DNA from: Spongiimicrobium salis
GTDB taxonomy: Bacteria; Bacteroidota; Bacteroidia; Flavobacteriales; Flavobacteriaceae
DNA: 64,000 nt
NCBI RefSeq assembly: GCF_043678055.1
Contig: NZ_JBHEQA010000002.1
Location: 434,001-498,000, forward strand
Direction of reading: 5' to 3'
The notes below the pieces were generated by a model that saw nothing but the letters and a program-made list of their open reading frames with translations, was not told the origin of the DNA and ran no database searches. Made by a program: the position numbers and the translations under genes. This document shows, one piece after another, positions 18,787 to 27,755 of this stretch. Position 1 is the first letter of the stretch. The number at the start of each line of letters is the position of its first letter.

Positions 18787-19338
18787 TTATTTGAGTACCA
18801 AAGTTCCTTTCAAAATAAATTCATCAGCAATGGCATTTTCTTTTAGTTTTTCAAATACCGAAGGTGAATTATAAGTAATACCATAATCAATACGATTGAA
18901 ACGATGCTCAAAAGAAAGTAGTATTTGATTATTTTTAAATTGAACCTTTAACGGGATTTCCTCGATTTGGGTTTTATCCTTTATGGTCATTTTTCCTGTA
19001 ATGCGCTGGTCGCTTTTTATGGAGAAGGGCTTGGTCAGCTCAAAAACGGCTTCAGGATACTTTTTTACGTGAAAAAAATCTTTATTCTTCAGATGATTTT
19101 TAAGGTTTTTATTCTCTTGGTCAAGAGATTTCATATCAACGATCACCTTTAAGCTGGTAATGCTACTGTCTTTACGTTTCCAAAAAATATCTTTAACCTC
19201 CAAAGTACCTTCTGGGGCATAGTTTCCAATTGCTGCCATTCCAACCCATTGTAAACGCGTTGTCTTTACGTTTGAGGTATCCTGTCCGTATGTGGCATAT
19301 ACCCCTAATGCTAGTACTAAAACTATTATTTTTTTCAT
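18787..19338 (-). CDS. YceI family secreted lipocalin-like protein
   Basis: This 183-residue exported protein of the YceI family has a lipocalin-like barrel that binds isoprenoid-type lipids in known members. The signal peptide is about 1-18 (ALGVYATYGQ). Family features include the run from VKTTRLQWVG through LEVKDIFWKRKDSSITSLKVIVDM, DFFHVKKYPEAVFELTK, and the C-terminal RFNRIDYGI...DEFILKGTLVLK. Its ATG overlaps the stop codon of the preceding gene by one base, a coupled operon. It probably acts in the periplasm; the ligand is unknown. Confidence 0.9.
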   Translation of the reverse strand: MKKIIVLVLALGVYATYGQDTSNVKTTRLQWVGMAAIGNYAPEGTLEVKDIFWKRKDSSITSLKVIVDMKSLDQENKNLKNHLKNKDFFHVKKYPEAVFELTKPFSIKSDQRITGKMTIKDKTQIEEIPLKVQFKNNQILLSFEHRFNRIDYGITYNSPSVFEKLKENAIADEFILKGTLVLK

Positions 19339-19835
19339 TAGTATTTGTTTAAAAGATTAGCGGTAGTGTAAATACTTTCATAACCGCAAACAAGGATTCC
19401 TTCGGCTGTAGTTCCTATAAAATACCATAGTGCCCAGCCACCAAATAGTTTTTCGTCAATGCGCCAATTGTTTACCCAAGTATAGGGTTCGGCTTGATTC
19501 AGCCGTTGTTTCCTAGTGCCAAAACTTTTATCCAATTCCTTTAATGGATACGATTTGCGCAAGTTCCATTGATCATTGTAATATAAATAGGCTCCATATT
19601 CAATGATTTTAATTTCATCGCTTTTACAAAGAATTGCAGTCGCATGTTTCCAGTAATAGCGATTCTTGATTTTAATGGGGTCGTTTATTTTGGGAAAATG
19701 ATTCACCTCAATGATTCTTGGAAGCTGCACCAATTTTTTAGGATATGTGTCTGCTGGTGGGGTGCCATAATTTACTTGTGCCCATCCCCATTGCACACTT
19801 AAAAAGGTAAGTAGTAATACAAATGTAGTTTTCAT
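19338..19835 (-). CDS. Small secreted protein of unknown function
   Basis: I do not recognise the family. The 165-residue product has a signal peptide (MKTTFVLLLTFLSVQWGWAQ) and a mature part rich in Trp and Tyr (NRYYWKHATAILCK, YTWVNNWRIDEKLFGGWALWYFIG), suggesting a small beta-rich fold. It is the first gene of a two-gene operon with the YceI-family gene (one-base overlap). Upstream lie an inverted repeat abutting the start (19840-19862) and two copies of a longer dyad (19893-19956), and beyond them the AraC-type regulator gene, the likely controller. Confidence 0.75.
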   Translation of the reverse strand: MKTTFVLLLTFLSVQWGWAQVNYGTPPADTYPKKLVQLPRIIEVNHFPKINDPIKIKNRYYWKHATAILCKSDEIKIIEYGAYLYYNDQWNLRKSYPLKELDKSFGTRKQRLNQAEPYTWVNNWRIDEKLFGGWALWYFIGTTAEGILVCGYESIYTTANLLNKY

Positions 19836-19839
19836 AATA

Positions 19840-19862
19840 TTCCTGTTTTTAGATTACAGGAA
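19840..19862. repeat. Inverted repeat just upstream of a start codon
   Basis: TTCCTGT (19840-19846) and ACAGGAA (19856-19862) are perfect 7-base complements around a 9-base spacer, ending 5 bases from the ATG at 19835. It could form an mRNA hairpin over the ribosome entry region or be part of an operator. Confidence 0.5.
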
Positions 19863-19892
19863 CAAAGATGCATTGAAGCGGTTATATCAATC

Positions 19893-19956
19893 GTTCCGAT
19901 TTGGAAAATGGAACTTTTTCAAGGGAATCGAGAAGTTTCAATTTGAAAAATGAAAC
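19893..19956. promoter_or_regulatory. Duplicated 22-base dyad, candidate operator of the hypothetical-yceI operon
   Basis: Two 22-base elements (19893-19914 and 19935-19956) match at 18 of 22 positions and start 42 bases apart, about four helix turns. Each is itself a dyad: arms GTTCC/GGAAC in one and GTTTC/GAAAC in the other, around a shared ATTTG-AAAATG core. The pair sits between the AraC-type regulator gene and the start of the operon, 58-121 bases upstream of its ATG, where an activator would bind. Confidence 0.55.
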
Positions 19957-19958
19957 GT

Positions 19959-21071
19959 TTAACTATTTGACCGCAAGTGTTTTGGTGATTTTCCCGTATG
20001 TTTGGTAACTGTCCGGTTAAAGGATGCCTTTGAGTTAAACCCTACTTCATAAGCCAAACTTAATAGGGTATATTTTCGGCTTTCAGGTTTTGCAAGAAGG
20101 GATTTTAATTCCTCCAATCGCAGTTCATTGATATAATCGCTAAATTTCTTCTCAAATACTGTAGATAGGGTCTTCGTAACCAGATACGGCCTCACTCCTA
20201 TAGCTTCTGATAAGAGTGCTACCGTTAGTTCGGGATTTTTAAACATTTTCTCATCCTGCATTTGGGCCTGGATTTTATCGGCAATCGCATGTAATTGTTT
20301 CCATTCCTTTTGAGAAGGTACTTCAACCTTTTTAAAGGCTTCGGTATGACGTCTTGAAAACCCCTCTAGCCCTAACCAATAGGTAATCACGGCTAAAATG
20401 GCAAAAATGGGATATCCAAAGAAATTAAATGCATAGTCAAAGAAGAAGAAATCAATAAGCGTTATTGCCGTAAATACTATAGAAAAACCAATAAGTGCCT
20501 TAACTACCCGTTGTAACCATTTTACCTTTTCAGGAAGTAGTTGATATCCCTTTATGTTTGGTGGGGCTTTTAAGATATGAAGGGACCGATAGCCATAAAA
20601 AATGATAAGGGATCCGCTTACGACGTACATCGTTGGATAATGCATCCAAACCACGTATCCCCAATACCCCAACCAACTTAAACTTTCCCGAGTTCCATCC
20701 CAATAGAAATTTTGGGATTTAATAAAGAAACTCCATATAATCTCAATGGCAACTGGTAAAAAGTGAATCCAATGCCTTTTTTTTAATTGAAATTTAGGGT
20801 GAACGTAATGCAAGGTGAAAAAATAGATAAGGGCCCCATAAACCCAATTCATCTCCAATAAAAAGTAATAGAGGGTATCATAGCGTCCATAACCAAAAAA
20901 ATGGAGTATTTCGGCAAGCAATCGATATGAAAAGAAAAAAAGAATGGCTGCTAAAAACCGATTCGCCCTTTTGTGAAGTGTAGTGGTATTCCATAGCATG
21001 CCCCCGTAAATAATTCCTTGTATGGCCCCTATGGCCAATAAAATAACAAGAAGAACGACTTTTATTTCCAC
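19959..21071 (-). CDS. Membrane-bound AraC-family transcriptional regulator
   Basis: This 370-residue protein joins seven hydrophobic segments (about residues 5-225) to a cytoplasmic AraC-type DNA-binding domain (about 265-368). HTH hallmarks are LTVALLSEAIGVRPYLVTKTL and the second helix LAYEVGFNSKASFNRTVTKHTGKSPKHLR. The layout resembles Bacteroidota one-component regulators that sense membrane or extracellular cues. No in-frame ATG lies upstream of the first helix, and a GTG at 21071 preceded directly by AGGGAG is the best start. It lies just upstream of the hypothetical-yceI operon, which carries a duplicated dyad, so it probably controls that operon. Repeats upstream of this gene suggest autoregulation. 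Confidence 0.88.
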   Translation of the reverse strand: MEIKVVLLVILLAIGAIQGIIYGGMLWNTTTLHKRANRFLAAILFFFSYRLLAEILHFFGYGRYDTLYYFLLEMNWVYGALIYFFTLHYVHPKFQLKKRHWIHFLPVAIEIIWSFFIKSQNFYWDGTRESLSWLGYWGYVVWMHYPTMYVVSGSLIIFYGYRSLHILKAPPNIKGYQLLPEKVKWLQRVVKALIGFSIVFTAITLIDFFFFDYAFNFFGYPIFAILAVITYWLGLEGFSRRHTEAFKKVEVPSQKEWKQLHAIADKIQAQMQDEKMFKNPELTVALLSEAIGVRPYLVTKTLSTVFEKKFSDYINELRLEELKSLLAKPESRKYTLLSLAYEVGFNSKASFNRTVTKHTGKSPKHLRSNS

Positions 21072-21074
21072 CTC

Positions 21075-21141
21075 CCTAAGATACTGAAGTTGCCTTAAGA
21101 GACCATAGTATTTTTATACTATCTGTAGTCTGCCTAAGAGA
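21075..21141. repeat. Iterated CCTwAAGAkA repeats and hairpin upstream of the AraC-type gene
   Basis: Three related copies occur: CCTAAGATA (21075-21083), CCTTAAGAGA (21093-21102) and CCTAAGAGA (21133-21141). Between the second and third is a perfect inverted repeat ATAGTAT-TTTT-ATACTAT (21105-21122). They cover the 70 bases before the GTG start of the regulator gene and could be autoregulatory sites. Confidence 0.45.
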
Positions 21142-21232
21142 GGAGCCGCCTTGAAATTTATATATTAGGTTCATAAGAAAACCTTTTTGACGGCCTGTTC
21201 GGTTCGTCTTATCCTCTCAATTTTTGCGGGTA

Positions 21233-22402
21233 TTAGATAAAATTATCCGACGATAATTCATGGAGGAGTTTGTTCATCATTTCAACACCTTTTTCCAATT
21301 GCTCATGACTAATAAATTCATTGGCACGATGCGCTTGTGTGATAGATCCAGGCCCGCAAATCACCGTTTGGAATCCTTCATTGGCAAATTGCCCTGCTTC
21401 GGAAGCATAGGAAACCGTATTTAGTGTTGTATTTCCGGATAGTCTTTTGACCAGTTCAACGACATCGGCATCGTCCTTGGTTTCCAAATGGGGTACTGGG
21501 GGATGATTTTCAATCGTTTTTATAGCGAAATCCGGAAAAACAGGTCTTAGTTGTTCCTCTTTTTCTTTGCAGTACACCTCAAAATCAGTTAGTATCGTTT
21601 TAACGTCATCCATAGGAATGGTACGTAAATCCCAATGGAATTGGGCCTTATCCGCAATTACATTTGGAGCTATACCTCCTTGGACCAAGCCCACATGAAT
21701 GGTGGAATGTGGGGGATGGAATCGTTTGTCAAAACGTTGCTGTTCAATCAACTGATTCATTCTATTTTCTAGCCAAAGGATAAGTCGTGTTGCCTCATGG
21801 ATGGCACTTACCTCCTGTTTAATACGACTACTATGTCCGGCAGACCCATTGATATAGGTCTCTAGGATATATATCCCTTTTTGTCCAACAATGGGTTCCA
21901 TTAAAGAGGGTTCCCCGATTATGGCATATTTTGGACGTTCTTTATAATGTGTTTTGATTCCACGGGCTAATGCCGGACCTGCCAAACAACCTATTTCCTC
22001 ATCATAGGAAAAGGCAAAGTAAATGGGTTTTTTCAAATCTGCTTGCACCATTCGTGGTAATGCGGCCAAGCAACAGGCGATAAAACCCTTCATATCACAA
22101 GATCCTCGTCCGTACCATTTTCCATCACCTCCATCGGTGAGTATAAATGGATCGGTATCCCATTCCTGTCCTTCCACGGGCACTACATCGGTATGGCCTG
22201 AAAGAATAACGCCTCCATCTGTCTCTGGTCCTATTCTGCAATACAAAGAGGCTTTGTTCCCTTCTTCATTGGGTAACAAATGTACTTCTATAGCATACGA
22301 TTCTAGATAAGATTTTATCCAATGGATGATATTTAAATTAGATTCCCCTCCCAATACGGGAAAGGAAACAAGTTTAGCAAGAATGTTCTCAACAGTCATC
22401 AT
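21233..22402 (-). CDS. argE: M20-family N-acetylornithine deacetylase-like enzyme
   Basis: This 389-residue zinc-dependent M20 deacylase most resembles N-acetylornithine deacetylase (N-acetyl-L-ornithine + water to ornithine + acetate). Metal and catalytic motifs are intact: SGHTDVVP (His70, Asp72), GRGSCDMKGF (Asp103), SYDEEIGC (Glu135, Glu136), and the C-terminal ICGPGSITQAHRANEFI. No other arginine-synthesis gene is nearby; instead its ATG overlaps by one base the stop of a YfcC/DcuC-type transporter gene. This suggests uptake and deacylation of an N-acyl amino acid or a related catabolic role. The symbol reflects family similarity; the exact substrate is not certain. Confidence 0.85.
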   Translation of the reverse strand: MMTVENILAKLVSFPVLGGESNLNIIHWIKSYLESYAIEVHLLPNEEGNKASLYCRIGPETDGGVILSGHTDVVPVEGQEWDTDPFILTDGGDGKWYGRGSCDMKGFIACCLAALPRMVQADLKKPIYFAFSYDEEIGCLAGPALARGIKTHYKERPKYAIIGEPSLMEPIVGQKGIYILETYINGSAGHSSRIKQEVSAIHEATRLILWLENRMNQLIEQQRFDKRFHPPHSTIHVGLVQGGIAPNVIADKAQFHWDLRTIPMDDVKTILTDFEVYCKEKEEQLRPVFPDFAIKTIENHPPVPHLETKDDADVVELVKRLSGNTTLNTVSYASEAGQFANEGFQTVICGPGSITQAHRANEFISHEQLEKGVEMMNKLLHELSSDNFI

Positions 22403-23802
22403 TAATTATAGTTTATTGTTACCGCTAGTATTAAAATTAAAAAGGCCAAACCTATTAAACTGATCAGTACCGGAAATATAAATCGGATCCATCGGTCAAG
22501 AGGTACGCGGCACATACTGAGCATAGCGATGAGTCCCCCTAAAGTTGGATTGACAAGATTAGATAGGCCATCCCCGATTTGAAAGGCCAAAATGGTAATT
22601 TGCCGACTAAGGCCCAAAGATTCCCCTAATGGAAGCATAACCGGCAATGTTGCTAAGGCCTGACCACTTCCGGAAGGAATGAAGAAGTTAATTACCGATT
22701 GGGAGATAGACATGCAAATGGCCGATAAATGTAAAGGTAAACCTTGGAGAACACTAGAGAGCTGATATGAAATGGTATCGCCAATATTGCCCATTTCCAT
22801 CAACACTTTAATGGTAGTGGCAAAGCCTACCATAAATGCCCCAGGGGCAGCTAGGCTTACTGATTTCAATACGGTTTCACTCATCGTAGTGGCATTCATT
22901 CTGGATATTAGACCGCAAAGAAGGGCAATGATCAAGAACACTGCCGACAATTCATTGATATACCAATTTAAATTAAAAACGCCATATAGTATGGTCAAAA
23001 GCCCTAGAATGAAGACCGAGATCACCATCCAGTTTTTTCTGCTCAAACCATATTCTTGGATGGGTTTTGATAGTGCCAATTGCTCAACATCCAGACCAAG
23101 ACCTAGGCTTTTGTTGGGATCTAAGGTGATTTTTTTAAAATAACGCACATTGTAATAGGCCATAATGCTCAACGCCAGAAAACAAAATGTGCTGCGTAAT
23201 AAGGCACCCGAAAACATGGGCAATTGGGCAATTTTATGTCCGGTGCCTACGGTATAGGGATTAATAGGAGATAAACCAAAGCCAATAGTCATGGCGCCGA
23301 CCGATATTCCAGCAGCTAAAATTAAATCGCCTCCCAAAGCAAGACTAAGTACCGCAGCAATGGGAACCATGGCAATATTATTTTCATAGCCTACAGAAGC
23401 GCCAAGTAGGCCATATATAAAAGTCATAATTACAATAATGAGGTATTTATTTTGTACCCCTAAATTTTTGACCAAGGTCCCAACTGCATTTTCTACGGCT
23501 TTTGATTTGTCCATAAATCCAAACATGATAGCACCAGCCAAGACGATGAAGATAATTTCTACTGCAGCCTTAAAGCCTAATGGAATTGCCTTGAACATAT
23601 CCAATATACCCACTGGTGTTGATGCAATGGTTGTGTAGGAATTGGGAACAACCGTACTCCTACCATCTATCACTACCCGTTCGTAGGTCCCGGCCGGGAG
23701 AATATAAGTCAAAATGGTGATAAGGACAATGATACCAAAGAGCATGCTTATGGCATGGGGGATACGCCTAAAAATAGATTTTCTGGATTTCGATTCATGC
23801 AT
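22402..23802 (-). CDS. YfcC/DcuC-family transporter
   Basis: This 466-residue integral membrane protein has about 12-13 transmembrane segments and belongs to the YfcC/DcuC ('C4-dicarboxylate anaerobic carrier') family, which includes arginine/ornithine and dicarboxylate carriers. Typical features are the N-terminal TYILPAGTYERVV, the GLLGASVGYENNIAMVPIAAVLSLALGGD region, FFIPSGSGQALATLPVMLPLGESLG and the late GDGLSNLVNPTLGG. It is the first gene of a coupled pair with the M20 deacylase (one-base overlap), so the cargo is probably the deacylase's substrate or product. The cargo itself is not established. Confidence 0.9.
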   Translation of the reverse strand: MHESKSRKSIFRRIPHAISMLFGIIVLITILTYILPAGTYERVVIDGRSTVVPNSYTTIASTPVGILDMFKAIPLGFKAAVEIIFIVLAGAIMFGFMDKSKAVENAVGTLVKNLGVQNKYLIIVIMTFIYGLLGASVGYENNIAMVPIAAVLSLALGGDLILAAGISVGAMTIGFGLSPINPYTVGTGHKIAQLPMFSGALLRSTFCFLALSIMAYYNVRYFKKITLDPNKSLGLGLDVEQLALSKPIQEYGLSRKNWMVISVFILGLLTILYGVFNLNWYINELSAVFLIIALLCGLISRMNATTMSETVLKSVSLAAPGAFMVGFATTIKVLMEMGNIGDTISYQLSSVLQGLPLHLSAICMSISQSVINFFIPSGSGQALATLPVMLPLGESLGLSRQITILAFQIGDGLSNLVNPTLGGLIAMLSMCRVPLDRWIRFIFPVLISLIGLAFLILILAVTINYN

Positions 23803-24029
23803 TTTTGATCAGCATTTTCAAGGGCTCAATATACGTCTTATATCTAAACTTTTATAGTATTCAATATCTTTCAGTGTATGACTATTTTTGGGACTCCGGA
23901 TCGCTGTTTTGATTTGTACTCTCTATTATGGTGAAGAGAAAACCTGCCTATTCCGGTGGACTGAAACTTTCTTTGAGCTACTGTATGTTCTATAGGTTGC
24001 TTTAGATTCCACAAGTTTCACAAAAAAAA

Positions 24030-24052
24030 AGCCCGAACTTCATGTTCGGGCT
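24030..24052 (-). terminator. Strong intrinsic terminator
   Basis: AGCCCGAAC (24030-24038) and GTTCGGGCT (24044-24052) form a perfect 9-base stem with a 5-base loop. On the minus strand it is followed by a run of eight T, and it lies 26 bases past the stop codon of the VPS10 gene at 24078. A shorter T-run on the plus side means it may work in both directions. Confidence 0.9.
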
Positions 24053-24077
24053 TTTTAATATCCTGCTCTAGGAAGCC

Positions 24078-27000
24078 TTAATTTTCTATTAATCCTTGTC
24101 CTTCGATCCAAGGCGCTCCAGACTGTTTCAATTCACCTTCAAGTGCTGGAAGTGTAGTATTCATAATAGGCTGTAACTTTGCCTTCACCTTCTTGAGTTG
24201 ACTTTGCACACGACCTAAGAAGGCTTTGTGCTCTTCGGTAGGTCCATAGGTGTTGCCGAAAGCCCTCCAACCTAAGGAGCTTCCATCACTTGCCGTGGGG
24301 TTTGAACGCTCCCCCACTTCTCCTTTGACTTTATCTCCTTGAAGTTCTTTTTCAATGTCCAATAAGGTGTTTTTGACCGTTGTTAATTGCGTATACAGAC
24401 CGGCAGAGGGCGATGTGGCTTTATTTAAGGCTCTCAACATGGCATCTACCTTTTGTTGCGATCTTGATAAGGCAATATTGGTTGCTGTGAGATCTTGTTG
24501 AAAGGCGAAGACTGCATCTCTAAAGCTATCCATTTCCTGATACGCCTTTCGCGGTAGCGTGCCTTCAAACAAGGGTTCTACTTTGAAGGTTTCCGGGCCC
24601 TGTAAAACGGTGTCTTCACCATCCATACGTTTCACTAAGGTTACGGTGTAATTTCCCGGGGTAACCATTATCCCGCCTCCACGAAATCCACGTCTACCTC
24701 TTGGCGCTTGCAAGCGTTCCCCACTTTTACTGGGATAACTCAAATTCCAGTTCACACGGTTAAAGCCTTTTTTATTGGTTCCTTTTACGGTATTGATCAC
24801 TTTTCCATCAGCATCCTTAATGACTAAAAGAATGGAAGGCCCATCTTGCCTATTTTCTTCTTCAAGAGCTTCCCAGCCTGGGAATTTGGCATCCCCCTTT
24901 TTTTCTTTTTCCTTTCTGATGTCTTTTTTAGACTTGATTTTATTTCCCATAAAATAAGTAAAATTGGCGCCGAAAGGAGGATTTTTTGCAATCCACTCCG
25001 CATCACCTTGACTACCTACTCTTGTAGATTGTCTGTACCAGGCTGCGGGTTTCACCGGGAAAAGTTTTGCCTCCGTATTTGCCATGCTTGCCGAATATTC
25101 CCGTAAAGGAGTAATGTCGTCCAAAATAAATATCCCTCTACCAAAGGATCCGGCCACTAAATCGTTTTCACGTCTCTGGATCGTAATGTCCCGAATCGGG
25201 ATCGTAGGCATTCCGTCTTTTAATGCTGTCCAATTCCTACCACCGTTCAAAGTGACATATACACCAAATTCCGTAGCGGCAAACAATAAATCCCGCTTTA
25301 CGTGATCTTGAACCAATCTCCAAATCAATAGTTTATTGGGCAAATCTCCGTTCAATAAAGTCCAACTTTTTCCCTTATCCGTACTCTTGATAATATATGG
25401 TTTATAGTCGCCATACTTGTGATTGTCCAAGGCGGCATATACCGTATTGGCATCAAAAAGATCCGCGCGGACATCATTTACAAAAGGCGTGGCAGGAACT
25501 CCTTTTATAGCACTCAAGGTGAATTTCCGCCAAGTGGTACCGCCATCTTCCGTTACTTGAATGAGGCCATCATCGGTGCCTGCATAGAGTAAGCCTTCTT
25601 GCTTGGGGGATTCTGCCAGGGAAGTGATGGTGTTGTAGTTTGACATTGCCCGGACATCCCATGCATTGTCCCAACTCTGACTAGTACCGTAATAAGGAAA
25701 AGTCATTCTTTCCTGATTTAAGGTAAGGTCTCCTGAAATCGGAGTCCAGGCATCACCTCTATTTTCTGATTTCCAAACGCGTTGCGAAGCAAAATATAAT
25801 CTTTTCGGATTATGTGAACTTACCACAATGGGAGCGTCCCAATTAAAGCGCTCATGAGGGTCTCCTTCCCTTGCTTGGGGTTGAATAAATACGGTTTCCC
25901 TTGTTTTACCATCTATTCTCCACAGTGCACCTTGTTGAAACTCTCCATAGCTAATGTCCGGGTTTCCGGGTTCTGTTGCTGTTTGTGCTCCATCGGCCCC
26001 CAAGGTTTTCCACCAATCCGCACTTGCAATACCATCAGAGCTGATCGTTCTTGAAGGGCCCCCATGGGATCCATTATCTTGTGTACCTCCATACACATTA
26101 TAAAAGGGTTTTGCGTCATCAACCGCAATTTTAAAATATTGGGTAATAGGTAGATTTCGTACATATTTCCAACTTTTTGTACCATCAAAACTTTCATATA
26201 GGCCTCCATCCGTACCGATCAATAAGTAGTTGGGGTCAGATTTCTTAAAGACCAGGGCATGGCTGTCACTATGTTGGTTGGATCGGCTCATGGGCCTAAA
26301 GGTTTTTCCGTGATCTTTAGATTCCAAAGCACTATTATTCATAAAATAAAGCGTTCCTTCGTGATGTGGGGAAGCAATGATTTCTTGATAATAATGTGGT
26401 CCGGTACCCCCTGCAACGGCATCGGATTGTTTTACCCAGGATTCCCCACCATTCGTACTCATAAATACCCCGCCTTTTGTTCTGTCCAATTCAATAGCTG
26501 CATAGATAACATCGGAATTGAAAGGCGACATTGCCAATCCTGTTTTTCCTAGATTCGATTTAGGAATACCATTCTTAAGGGGCTTCCATGTTTCTCCTCC
26601 ATCTATACTTTTATGAAGTCCGGATCCAGGCCCCCCGCCTAGATAACCTGCCACTGTTCTATGTCGCTGCCATGTAGCGGCATACAATACATCGGGCTTA
26701 TTGGGGTCAATGAGCATATCCGTTGCACCAACCCAGGCTGCATCTCCTAAGGTACGTTTCCACGTTTTCCCGCCATCGGTTGTTTTGTAGACCCCGCGCT
26801 CTCCTCCTTTGCTCCAAAGGGGCCCTTGGGAAGCTACCCATAGCGTATTTGGATCGGTAGGGTGCACAATAATTTTCGATAGGTGCTCCGAATTCTTTAA
26901 GCCCATGTTTTTCCAGGTCTTGCCATCGTCGTGACTTACATAAATACCATCACCAAAACCAGCATGTCTACCACCAACATTTTCTCCTGTTCCTACCCAT

Positions 27001-27314
27001 ATAGTATGGGGATTATTTGGATCAATAGTTACACAACCAATGGAGTATACTTTTTGTTTATCGAATAATGGCGTCCAGGTAGTTCCTGAATTCATGGTTT
27101 TCCATACCCCTCCAGAACCTACGGCCACATACCAAATACTTTCGTTTTCTGGGTGAATGGCAATATCAGCTATTCTACCTGAGGTCATTGCCGGGCCAAT
27201 ATTTCTAAATTTTAATCCCTTTAGGGGGTTCGTGGATTTTTCTTGCCCATTGAGATTGTAGGTCATACTGAGCGAAAAAAAACAGAGTAGCGCAAACTTG
27301 AAGAGTGTTTTCAT
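24078..27314 (-). CDS. VPS10/sortilin-type BNR-repeat secreted protein
   Basis: This 1078-residue exported protein has a signal peptide (about 1-23, ...YNLNGQ) and serial Asp-box repeats (SHDDGKTW, TTDGGKTW, SIDGGETW, TEDGGTTW, STDKGKSW), a VPS10/sortilin-like propeller. It is the closest paralogue of the protein at 15197-18481, from the shared opening (GLKFRNIGPAMTSGRIADIA) to the closing Ig-like and helical regions. A Gly/Arg-rich stretch (APRGRRGFRGGG, about 885-896) is peculiar to this copy. Unlike the other two it has no partner hydrolase downstream; a strong terminator follows. Confidence 0.9.
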   Translation of the reverse strand: MKTLFKFALLCFFSLSMTYNLNGQEKSTNPLKGLKFRNIGPAMTSGRIADIAIHPENESIWYVAVGSGGVWKTMNSGTTWTPLFDKQKVYSIGCVTIDPNNPHTIWVGTGENVGGRHAGFGDGIYVSHDDGKTWKNMGLKNSEHLSKIIVHPTDPNTLWVASQGPLWSKGGERGVYKTTDGGKTWKRTLGDAAWVGATDMLIDPNKPDVLYAATWQRHRTVAGYLGGGPGSGLHKSIDGGETWKPLKNGIPKSNLGKTGLAMSPFNSDVIYAAIELDRTKGGVFMSTNGGESWVKQSDAVAGGTGPHYYQEIIASPHHEGTLYFMNNSALESKDHGKTFRPMSRSNQHSDSHALVFKKSDPNYLLIGTDGGLYESFDGTKSWKYVRNLPITQYFKIAVDDAKPFYNVYGGTQDNGSHGGPSRTISSDGIASADWWKTLGADGAQTATEPGNPDISYGEFQQGALWRIDGKTRETVFIQPQAREGDPHERFNWDAPIVVSSHNPKRLYFASQRVWKSENRGDAWTPISGDLTLNQERMTFPYYGTSQSWDNAWDVRAMSNYNTITSLAESPKQEGLLYAGTDDGLIQVTEDGGTTWRKFTLSAIKGVPATPFVNDVRADLFDANTVYAALDNHKYGDYKPYIIKSTDKGKSWTLLNGDLPNKLLIWRLVQDHVKRDLLFAATEFGVYVTLNGGRNWTALKDGMPTIPIRDITIQRRENDLVAGSFGRGIFILDDITPLREYSASMANTEAKLFPVKPAAWYRQSTRVGSQGDAEWIAKNPPFGANFTYFMGNKIKSKKDIRKEKEKKGDAKFPGWEALEEENRQDGPSILLVIKDADGKVINTVKGTNKKGFNRVNWNLSYPSKSGERLQAPRGRRGFRGGGIMVTPGNYTVTLVKRMDGEDTVLQGPETFKVEPLFEGTLPRKAYQEMDSFRDAVFAFQQDLTATNIALSRSQQKVDAMLRALNKATSPSAGLYTQLTTVKNTLLDIEKELQGDKVKGEVGERSNPTASDGSSLGWRAFGNTYGPTEEHKAFLGRVQSQLKKVKAKLQPIMNTTLPALEGELKQSGAPWIEGQGLIEN

Positions 27315-27755
27315 TTCGAGGTTGGTTTTAATTAATCGAATTTTATTGAAAAAGAGGATAAATCTACAAAAAATGTAATCCTATTGTATGTGTCTTATAG
27401 CATTGTGTTAGAGATTAACCCTTTATTAACATTTTAGGCACTGTTGATGCTAAATGCGTTTGATCGAAATAGGAATAAAATAGTAGATCATGTTCCCAAT
27501 GTGCGCTCTGGGATAGACGCAATGTGACCTACAAAAAGAACATTGTGAACGACATCTTCTTTCAAATAAATAAAGAATCAAGTAATTAATTGCTTTTTAG
27601 GAGATAAGAATGTCCAGGTAGGCCTGCCCCTATTGCTATTGTATTGTGTTTATAGGATTGTGAATACGCCTTATTTCTTTTTACCCCTCCATAAAATTTC
27701 ATATTAAACCTTTTTTCCATAAAATGGTCCTAAAAGAAACCACAATTTTCAAAGT
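27315..27755. other. 441-base divergent intergenic region
   Basis: This AT-rich stretch separates the minus-strand VPS10 gene from the plus-strand YHYH gene and must contain both promoters. I found no open frame worth calling and no exact TTG-N19-TAnnTTTG promoter on either strand. Confidence 0.65.
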
